From: a bacterium UBA4637
GTDB taxonomy: Bacteria; Bacteroidota; Bacteroidia; Bacteroidales; Bacteroidaceae
NCBI GenBank assembly: GCA_002405875.1
Contig: DHMR01000007.1
Location: 1 to 15,930 of the forward strand
Reading direction: 5' to 3'
DNA: 15,930 nt
The stretch's first letter is position 1, and each line of letters starts with the position of its first letter. Under the pieces are notes generated by a model, which saw only the letters and a program-made list of their open reading frames with translations, was not told the DNA's origin and did no database searches. The position numbers and the translations under genes were made by a program. Below, piece by piece: positions 1 through 5,555 of the stretch.

Positions 1-312
1 ATCTCTCCTTGGGGATGGACGCAGAATGCTTTGGTGCAGGTGGATGGCAAAACTCGCAAGATGCGCTATACGGCAGAGTATTATGCCTATAAGCACTTTA
101 GTCATTTCATAACGAAAGGCACGGAAATGGTTGCCTACGCAGGTCGTGACTATAGCAAGACTCCTGTTGTTGCCTTCAAGGATAAGACAGGACGATATGT
201 TGTTACAGCTGGTAATTTTACAGATAAGGAAGCAACTCTTGCCGTAAAAGTTGGCAAGAAGTACCTTAACGTCAAGACAAAGGCGCATTCCTTTAATACC
301 TATATAATATAA
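1..312 (+). CDS. GH30-type glycoside hydrolase, C-terminal end (5' truncated by window)
   Basis: The frame is open from base 1 and gives 103 residues before the TAA at 310-312. The start of the gene lies outside the window. The visible part reads SPWGWTQNALVQVD, then a stretch with EYYAYKHFSHFI and a small beta-rich tail. Family knowledge: this matches the end of GH30 enzymes, where a Trp-rich loop and a Gln-Asn pair close the barrel, followed by a conserved KHFS(H/R)F segment and the side beta-sandwich. The catalytic glutamates are upstream and cannot be checked, so neither subfamily nor substrate can be given. GH30 members in PULs are usually exported retaining beta-glycosidases. It lies 75 bp upstream of the GH2 gene on the same strand and probably shares its operon. 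Another clan GH-A enzyme with a similar tail is possible but less likely. Confidence 0.72.
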   Translation: MSPWGWTQNALVQVDGKTRKMRYTAEYYAYKHFSHFITKGTEMVAYAGRDYSKTPVVAFKDKTGRYVVTAGNFTDKEATLAVKVGKKYLNVKTKAHSFNTYII

Positions 313-387
313 TAAGGTGAAAATAAGACAATACCGCTGTGTACAGATAAGATAACTAAAAAAATAGATGAAATATTTCAAAAATAG
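313..387 (+). other. GH30-GH2 intergenic gap with 12-bp direct repeat and mini-ORF
   Basis: This 75-bp AT-rich gap has no hairpin terminator and no clear TAnnTTTG box, so co-transcription of the flanking genes is likely. The 12-mer AAAAATAGATGA occurs at 360-371 and again at 380-391, the second copy covering the GH2 start codon. An 8-codon reading frame (368-391, peptide MKYFKNR) ends in a TGA that overlaps the GH2 ATG in an ATGA arrangement. Translational coupling is possible, or the mini-ORF may be an accident of the duplicated word. Confidence 0.4.
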
Positions 388-2805
388 ATGAGAATGACCA
401 AGATAACGATGTCCTTAGGACTAGGGGTTGCACTGTTATTGGGCAATCCTGCTAATGCCGCTTCTTTGCAGAAAGGCAATCAAGCAAACAGACAAGAACT
501 CAATTTTGATGCTTCTTGGAAATTTTTCTTGGGAGATGATTCCTTGGCTTCTCAAACAATCTATACTGATGCCAAGTGGAGAACCTTGACTCTTCCGCAT
601 GACTGGAGCATCGAACAAAATATAGATCGAAATGCCCTAGCAGGTAATGATGGTGGATATTACCCTACAGGTATCGGATGGTATCGCAAAAACTTCAAGC
701 TGCCAGCCTCTTATCGCAAGGGCGACAAGGTGCAGCTCTATTTCGAGGGAGTATATATGAACTCCTCTGTATATGTGAATGGCAAAAGGGTGGGAGGACA
801 TCCTTACGGCTATACTTCTTTCTTCTGTGACATTACGGATGCAGTATTGCCTGAAAAGAATAATGTGGTGGCTGTGAGAGTGGATAATGCCCAGCAGAAG
901 AATTGCCGTTGGTATTCTGGCTCAGGTATTTATCGACCTGTCAAGCTGATTTGCACACCTCCTGTGCATATCGCTTATTGGGGGGTAAATGTACAGACTA
1001 AGCGAATCGCTTCTTCGGAGGCTACCATCGTGGTTTCTGCAAAAGTAAAGAACGAGACTTCTGTTCCAAAGACCGTTTCTCTCTCCACCTTGTTGGAAAA
1101 AGACGAAAAGCATACTTCCGATAAGGTTGTGATTCCTGCAGGCAAGGAGGTGGAGCTCTCGCAAGAGATAAAGGTGATGCAGCCAAAACTTTGGGACTTG
1201 GAGCATCCTAACCTTTATCAAGCCTTTGTGAAGGTGATGGATGAAAGCAACAAGGTGCTCGATGGGTCCAAGCAGACTTTTGGTATCCGAGAGTTGAAGT
1301 TCTCTACCGATGGTTTCTTCCTTAATGGCAAGAAGGTGCTCATCAATGGTGGATGCGTACATCACGACAATGGCCTTCTGGGTGCTGCTGCTTTCGACAA
1401 GGCAGAGAAACGAAAAGTGAGATTGATGAAGGAGGCAGGCTTCAATGCCATTCGTACCTCGCACAATCTTCCTTCAGAAGCTTTCTTGGATGCTTGTGAT
1501 CGCTTGGGTATGCTCGTGATAGACGAGGCTTTCGATGGATGGCGCGATGCGAAGAACAAGCATGATTATTCGGAACTCTTCGACAAATATTGGCAGCAGG
1601 ATGTGGATGCCATGGTGTTGAGAGATCGCCGTCATCCTTCCATTATCTCTTGGAGCATCGGCAACGAAGTGATAGAGCGTAAGAAGCTGGAGGTGGTAAC
1701 TACCGCCCATAAGTTGGCTAGCGAGGTTCATCGCTATGATGCCCGTCCTGTAACTTCGGCTTTGGCTTCTTGGGACAAGGATTGGGAAATCTACGACCCA
1801 TTGGCTGCACAGCTCGATGTGACGGGCTATAACTATATGATTCATAAGTCGGAGACAGACCATCAGCGTGTGCCTGACCGCATCATGTGGCAGACGGAAT
1901 CCTATCCAAAAGATGCGTTCCAAAACTGGGCGAAGGTAAACGACCATGACTATATCATCGGAGATTTCGTATGGACAGGTATCGACTATCTCGGTGAATC
2001 GGGCATCGGTAGATGGTGGTATGATGGCGATGTGGCTGGCGAGCATTTTCAGCGTCCGCTCTATCCTTGGCACGCTGCCTATTGTGGCGACATCGACTTG
2101 ACGGGATGGCGCAAGCCTATCTCTCATTATCGTAGCATGCTCTACAATGACAATGAAAAATTGTATCTCGCTGTAAAGGAACCTGATGGCTACAAGGGCA
2201 AGATAAGAACGGGGCTTTGGGCTGTATGGCCTACTTGGGAAAGTTGGAACTGGCCTGGGCATGAGGGCAAGGACATCGAGGTGGAGGTTTATTCAAAGTA
2301 TCCGAAAGTTCGTTTGCTGTTCAATGACAAGGTGATAGCCGAGAAAGAGGTGAATCGACAGACTGAGTTCAAGGCAGTGCTTACGGTGCCTTATCAGCCT
2401 GGCACTTTGAAAGCTGAGGCTTTGCAAGATGATAAGGTTGTGGAGACTCGTCTGCTTGCCACTGCTTCCGAACCCGTTGCTATCCGAGCTATTGCCGAGG
2501 ATAAACTGATGAAAGCCGATGGAGAGGATTTAGCCTTTGTGCAAGTGGAGGCTATCGACAAGGATGGGCGCGTGTGCCCGAATGCGGAAGTTAAGTTGCA
2601 ACTTCAGGTTACTGGTGCAGGAACTCTTGCTGCGGCTGGCAATGCCGACATCAAGGACTTGAATCCGTTCACCGACAACAAGATGACGACTTGGAAAGGG
2701 CGCGGTCTCATTGTGTTGCGCAGTACAGGTAAGAAAGGAATGGCGAAGTTGACTATCAAACCTGATGGGATGAAGCCGGTTGTGGTAAGCATCTCTTGCA
2801 AATGA
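388..2805 (+). CDS. Secreted GH2 beta-galactosidase with DUF4982 and C-terminal domain
   Basis: A complete GH2 enzyme of 805 residues, predicted to release terminal beta-linked galactose (or a related sugar) by a retaining mechanism in the periplasm or at the cell surface. The N-terminus has a signal peptide (hydrophobic core about 8-20) with likely signal peptidase I cleavage after residue 24 (NPANA/ASLQ). In order: jelly-roll sugar-binding domain (about 35-190), Ig-like domain (about 195-300), TIM barrel (about 302-600), a DUF4982-type domain (about 612-690) and a final Ig-like GH2 C-terminal domain (about 695-803). The acid/base pair is Asn426-Glu427 in the RRHPSIISWSIGNEV motif. The nucleophile is predicted as Glu504 in MWQTESYP. 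The length and C-terminal domains are typical of Bacteroidota GH2 beta-galactosidases. Beta-glucuronidase or beta-mannosidase activity is less likely with this domain set, but GH2 specificity is not certain from sequence. In-frame ATGs at codons 3 and 8 are possible alternative starts. Confidence 0.92.
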   Translation: MRMTKITMSLGLGVALLLGNPANAASLQKGNQANRQELNFDASWKFFLGDDSLASQTIYTDAKWRTLTLPHDWSIEQNIDRNALAGNDGGYYPTGIGWYRKNFKLPASYRKGDKVQLYFEGVYMNSSVYVNGKRVGGHPYGYTSFFCDITDAVLPEKNNVVAVRVDNAQQKNCRWYSGSGIYRPVKLICTPPVHIAYWGVNVQTKRIASSEATIVVSAKVKNETSVPKTVSLSTLLEKDEKHTSDKVVIPAGKEVELSQEIKVMQPKLWDLEHPNLYQAFVKVMDESNKVLDGSKQTFGIRELKFSTDGFFLNGKKVLINGGCVHHDNGLLGAAAFDKAEKRKVRLMKEAGFNAIRTSHNLPSEAFLDACDRLGMLVIDEAFDGWRDAKNKHDYSELFDKYWQQDVDAMVLRDRRHPSIISWSIGNEVIERKKLEVVTTAHKLASEVHRYDARPVTSALASWDKDWEIYDPLAAQLDVTGYNYMIHKSETDHQRVPDRIMWQTESYPKDAFQNWAKVNDHDYIIGDFVWTGIDYLGESGIGRWWYDGDVAGEHFQRPLYPWHAAYCGDIDLTGWRKPISHYRSMLYNDNEKLYLAVKEPDGYKGKIRTGLWAVWPTWESWNWPGHEGKDIEVEVYSKYPKVRLLFNDKVIAEKEVNRQTEFKAVLTVPYQPGTLKAEALQDDKVVETRLLATASEPVAIRAIAEDKLMKADGEDLAFVQVEAIDKDGRVCPNAEVKLQLQVTGAGTLAAAGNADIKDLNPFTDNKMTTWKGRGLIVLRSTGKKGMAKLTIKPDGMKPVVVSISCK

Positions 2806-2835
2806 TAGAAGCTTATGACTATAGGAGAAAATAAA

Positions 2836-3383
2836 ATGCTAAAAAATATAGAAATATGCCTTTTGGGAGAATTTGCGCCGGGTACTTGATTGAGTTCTTG
2901 GCAGATGGTAGCCGATGACCATCAAAGAGGATGGAAGCAATCAGCATACGAAATCATCGTAACAGATGAGAAGGGGAAGATAGTATGGGAATCGGGTGTC
3001 GTGAAAAGCGACAAGCTTGGATGTACAATTATTCTTTGGGTATAAGAAGAGATGAGGCGAGTCCAGGTTTCAAGCATTTCATCTTGCAGCCAGAGGTGGA
3101 TGCTACAGGACATTTGACATCTGCGCAAGGTTATTACGACTCCATGTATGGTAGAATCGAAAGTAAGTGGGTATGCAAAGTCGGAATCATAGAATATGCT
3201 TTTATCGTACCTGCCAACACCTCTGCGACTGTCATTTTGCCAGCACAGTCGCTCAAAAAAGTGAAAATAGGTGGCAAGCGAATCAAGAAAAATCAGACGA
3301 AAGCAGTGTTTGACAAATTAAAGAAACAGGTGACGATGGAACTTGCATCGGGAAAGTATGAGTTTCAAATCCGCAAGGAATAG
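2836..3383 (+). pseudogene. GH78 alpha-L-rhamnosidase remnant with large internal deletion
   Basis: Two GH78 fragments are joined out of frame. An ATG at 2836, preceded by an AGGAG at 2823-2827, opens a frame that hits TGA at 2887-2889. The same frame continues from 2899 with WQMVADD...QSAYEIIV...WESGVVKSDK, the conserved N-terminal beta domain of GH78. At about 3013-3018 it switches to another frame, which reads AWMYNYSLGIRRDEASPGFKHF and continues through a PANTSATVILP segment to the TAG at 3381-3383. That is the normal C-terminal end of GH78, including the last part of the (alpha/alpha)6 barrel and the closing beta domain. The catalytic region is absent. Since GH78 proteins usually have roughly 700-950 residues, about 2 kb is probably missing (inference). 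It follows GH2 by 30 bp and was probably the last operon gene. The ORF beginning with the ATG at 2985 is not a real gene start. Confidence 0.82.
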
Positions 3384-3420
3384 CTTCGTGTTTCTATCCA
3401 ACATTCAAACCAACTGTAAA

Positions 3421-3474
3421 ATAAATAAGAAAGGTATTTATCGCTTTTGAACGATAAATACCTTTCTTATTTAT
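3421..3474. terminator. Bidirectional hairpin terminator
   Basis: Arms 3421-3443 and 3452-3474 are perfect reverse complements over 23 bp, with an 8-base loop (CTTTTGAA). It lies between two convergent genes, the GH78 remnant (+) ending at 3383 and the GH43-like gene (-) ending at 3489. The outer stem is A/T-rich (AAATAAG paired with CTTATTT), so either transcript ends its stem in U-rich sequence. The position and symmetry fit a shared bidirectional terminator. Confidence 0.85.
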
Positions 3475-3488
3475 GGGGAATTTGAATA

Positions 3489-4556
3489 CTATTGCTGTTT
3501 ATTTGCGTTCCAATACTTCTCCAAACGTTTCACTTCCTTATTGGTCAAGTAAGTTACCGCTCCATGCTTCTGCTCGGAGAAATTGGTGCGCTTCATCTTG
3601 CAGTCTTTTGCATCGAAATATCCGATAGGATGATAAGTAAAGAAATCCTTGGTCTCCACGAAACCGAAGTTCATCGGCTTTCTGTGATAGTTATCGAACA
3701 TGACGACATAAGTGTCAGTGCCTAGTCGCTTCCAAACGCTTGGTGCCTCGTGCCCCTGTCGCTCTCCGTCCTTGTAATACTCGTCAAAGGTGTAAGGACC
3801 CGTAATGTGTTGGGCTGCCGCATGTTTGGGAGTGGCAGTATGCTCATGGCTTACATAGAAGAGATGATAGGTGTCACCCACCTTGATGATGTCGGAGTCA
3901 ATGATGTTGTATGTCTGGTTGGGAGCTTCAGCCAAGAGATGAGGTTGATAGGTCAAGGCATTGTAGTCGTTGTTGACGTAGGCATAATAGATGCGGTTTT
4001 TGCCCACGCCCTGTCGGGTGGTGAAATGTATCATCAATTGTTGGGTCTCTTCATCGAAGACGGTTTCTGGTGCCCATACGCATCCCACTTCCGACCATTT
4101 CATGTCGGGTTGGTCTGGTAATTTGGAGAAGTCGATGTTGGCGCGTGTCCAATGGATGAGGTCTTTCGACTTCATCAAGACAAGACCTCGGTTGTTTCCC
4201 CAACCATACAGCTTTCCGTCTCGCTCCCATTCCGTATTGCGCTTTCCCTCTCTTTGGGCATAGATGTGGAGATCGGTCATGGAGAGATAGAAGGCACCGT
4301 CTGGACCTCGGAAGATATGAGGGTCGCGGATGCCATGTTGCACGGCGATGGTGTCGCCACTGATGACAGGCTTGTCGTCGTTGAGCGCCGACCAGGTATA
4401 GCCATCCTTGCTAATGGCCATGTGCAAGCCATGGTCTTGGTCTTTGTGATAAACCATCAGGTAAGCGGTCAGCTTATCGGTTTTGGCAGGAGTACCTGCC
4501 ATCGAACTGAGTCCCAGGAGACAGAGACAAATCATACTAGTTAATCTTTTCTTCAT
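3489..4556 (-). CDS. Secreted GH43-like five-bladed beta-propeller glycosidase
   Basis: A complete 355-residue protein with a signal peptide (MKKRLTSMICLCLLGLSSMAG, likely cut near residue 20). No Cys is placed as a lipobox, so it is predicted to be soluble in the periplasm or exported. The remainder looks like one GH43-type propeller: repeated blades with W and DG turns, RDPH at 77-80 (Asp78 a candidate general base), WAPE at 161-164, IIDSD at 218-222 (Asp220 or Asp222 a candidate pKa modulator) and GHEAPSV at 268-274 (Glu270 a candidate acid). Family knowledge: GH43 enzymes are inverting arabinofuranosidases, xylosidases or galactosidases acting on side chains. The subfamily and substrate are not identified, and a related clan GH-F or other propeller family remains possible. 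It is convergent with the GH78 remnant and on the same strand as the HTCS, but separated from it by the decayed segment. No convincing TAnnTTTG promoter was seen just upstream. Confidence 0.78.
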   Translation of the reverse strand: MKKRLTSMICLCLLGLSSMAGTPAKTDKLTAYLMVYHKDQDHGLHMAISKDGYTWSALNDDKPVISGDTIAVQHGIRDPHIFRGPDGAFYLSMTDLHIYAQREGKRNTEWERDGKLYGWGNNRGLVLMKSKDLIHWTRANIDFSKLPDQPDMKWSEVGCVWAPETVFDEETQQLMIHFTTRQGVGKNRIYYAYVNNDYNALTYQPHLLAEAPNQTYNIIDSDIIKVGDTYHLFYVSHEHTATPKHAAAQHITGPYTFDEYYKDGERQGHEAPSVWKRLGTDTYVVMFDNYHRKPMNFGFVETKDFFTYHPIGYFDAKDCKMKRTNFSEQKHGAVTYLTNKEVKRLEKYWNANKQQ

Positions 4557-4619
4557 AGTTTCTCTTTTATGTTGTTAGGGATAGGCGTTTGCCGCATTTT
4601 AGCGGTAAGTACCTATATT
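4557..4619 (-). other. Upstream region of the GH43-like gene; no clear promoter seen
   Basis: This 63-bp stretch separates the Rpn stub stop from the GH43-like start. It contains a short imperfect inverted repeat (TTGCCGC against GCGGTAA around 4589-4606) that could be a weak terminator or a regulator site. No TAnnTTTG box is present, so the gene may be transcribed from the Rpn promoter further upstream. Confidence 0.3.
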
Positions 4620-4745
4620 TTATTCGTTTATTCCAGTTGCTTCGGATACTTGCTTGGTGGTCATTCCCATCTTGATCAGCAAGTCTGGATGCTTGCCGAA
4701 AATCTTCTTGAACGTTAAGTCTGCTTTTGGATCTAAGAACTTCAT
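4620..4745 (-). pseudogene. Rpn-family PD-(D/E)XK nuclease/transposase stub, 41 codons
   Basis: The frame from ATG (4745) to TAA (4620) encodes 41 residues. It starts with MKFLDPKADLTFKKIFGKHP, the diagnostic N-terminus of the Rpn / PDDEXK_2 family (usually about 280-330 residues in Bacteroidota, with an LDP..D.TFK..FG pattern). After DLLI at 21-24 it passes directly into KMGMTTKQVSEATGINE, which resembles the C-terminal tail of the same family (a Lys-Met-Gly-Met segment followed by a short helix-turn-helix-like ATGL motif). The nuclease core with its catalytic Asp and Glu/Gln-X-Lys residues is therefore missing, but the junction keeps the frame. A good promoter remains upstream. It is probably a deletion remnant, although a short peptide could still be made. 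Extending the frame upstream of 4745 is not justified, because that part is only antisense to other remnants. Confidence 0.75.
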
Positions 4746-4771
4746 AAATTTTTGTATTGAAGGGTTGTTTC

Positions 4772-4783
4772 CGCAATATTGCG
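4772..4783. repeat. Perfect 12-bp palindrome in the Rpn stub leader
   Basis: CGCAATATTGCG is its own reverse complement. It lies between the predicted promoter (4794-4825) and the start codon (4745) of the Rpn stub, about where the 5' untranslated leader would be. It could be an operator for a dimeric regulator or a small RNA hairpin. No function is shown. Confidence 0.4.
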
Positions 4784-4793
4784 ATTTTGTGTG

Positions 4794-4825
4794 CAAAGCT
4801 ACTATTTTTATTTGATAATTCCAAG
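4794..4825 (-). promoter_or_regulatory. Bacteroidota-type promoter for the Rpn stub
   Basis: On the minus strand the box TAGCTTTG (4801-4794) matches the -7 consensus TAnnTTTG exactly. A TTG (4824-4822) lies 20 bases upstream, as expected for the -33 element. Transcription would start near 4787, about 40 bases before the ATG at 4745. The promoter looks intact although the gene has been reduced to a stub, and it could also serve the GH43-like gene downstream. Confidence 0.6.
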
Positions 4826-4889
4826 TTTTTATCCAAAAATTAGTGATGTCCTCTCTGCTTTTTCTGTTCTTTGTGCCTAAAACTAAAAT

Positions 4890-5498
4890 ATGTTTCCAGC
4901 CCTTTGGGATTCGTCGGCGGCATGGTTGCTCTATCTCTGCATCATCGGTTATGCGATTTATTATCTGAATGCCTTCTATCTGCGTGCTCGTACCAACCGA
5001 CTCAAGTTCTTGGAGGAGCAGCGGGAGCATGAGCGGGAAAAGCATACCAAGGATATGAACATGAGCTTCTTTGCCAATATCTCGCACGAATTCCGCAACC
5101 CTATCACCATCATCGCTGGTCCGCTGATGGCACTGAATGCCGACAAGCGTTTGCCTGCCTCCGTGCATCAAACGTTGGATAGAGTGTGTATGAGCGTGAA
5201 CCGAATGTTGAGGCTGATAGACCAGATGCTCGACTTCAATCAGTTGGAGACCGATGCCCTCAGATTGAAGGTGTCGGAGGTGGATGTCGCGCAGGAATTG
5301 CGCCAGCAGGTAGCTGCCTTCGAGATGGCAGCTTCCATCGTCAATCAGGCAGTCATCCAGTGCATTGCCATCTACCCTAACAAACTCACCGAACTTCCAC
5401 AGCACGAGATTGATTTCTTGAAGTCTGTTCCAACCACTTGGGATGAGACCCGATTCGTGGCAGGTTATCCAGGCAAGTATGCCGTTGTGGCTCGTTGA
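4890..5498 (+). pseudogene. Chimeric remnant: HTCS membrane/HisKA part fused to GH97 C-terminal part
   Basis: A 202-codon open frame joins two unrelated genes. Residues 1-144 are the middle of a hybrid two-component sensor: a PALWDSSAAWLLYL membrane entry, a TM helix at about 11-31, a charged coiled coil, and a HisKA domain with the H-box FFANISHEFRNPITII (His66). The periplasmic propeller, ATPase, receiver and AraC parts are all missing, and an in-frame TAA lies just upstream at 4884-4886. From about residue 145 (base 5322) it reads MAASIVNQAVIQ...EIDFLKSVPTTWDETRF...GYPGKYAVVAR, matching the C-terminal barrel end of GH97 glycosidases. The HTCS part differs clearly from the intact regulator at 9737-5556, so it is not a recent copy of it. 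The ORF could in principle make a membrane-anchored dimerization domain, but no good promoter was seen. It is most likely a deletion scar. Confidence 0.78.
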
Positions 5499-5530
5499 AG
5501 GTTGAGATGCAACCTAAGGGTGGAATTATA
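5322..5530 (+). pseudogene. GH97 alpha-glucosidase/alpha-galactosidase C-terminal remnant
   Basis: The GH97 similarity starts near 5322, inside the chimeric ORF, and continues to the TGA at 5496-5498. In a different frame, from 5495, the sequence reads LKVEMQPKGGII, which resembles the last beta strands of GH97 proteins (a hydrophobic strand followed by P-x-G-G-F/I). About 50-60 residues that normally lie between YAVVAR and this end are missing, so there seem to be two deletions: one removing the N-terminal bulk and one near the C-terminus. The catalytic residues are absent. The family assignment rests mainly on the PTTWDETRF and GYPGKYAVVAR motifs and is good. The short tail assignment is weaker. 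Confidence 0.65.
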
Positions 5531-5555
5531 GGAAAAGAAAAGGAAAAGTTTTTGT

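Noticed and set aside
1474..2262. 262-codon minus-strand ORF
   Set aside because: Lies wholly antisense within the intact GH2 gene, including its catalytic region, and has no recognisable motif.
4620..5405. 261-codon minus-strand ORF ending in the Rpn stub
   Set aside because: Only the last 41 codons match the Rpn family, starting exactly at the ATG at 4745. The upstream part is antisense to the HTCS and GH97 remnants and has no recognisable domain.
5500..5514. Possible terminator (GGTTG/CAACC hairpin) after the chimeric remnant
   Set aside because: Only a 5-bp stem, no T run after it, and it overlaps the GH97 tail coding remnant.
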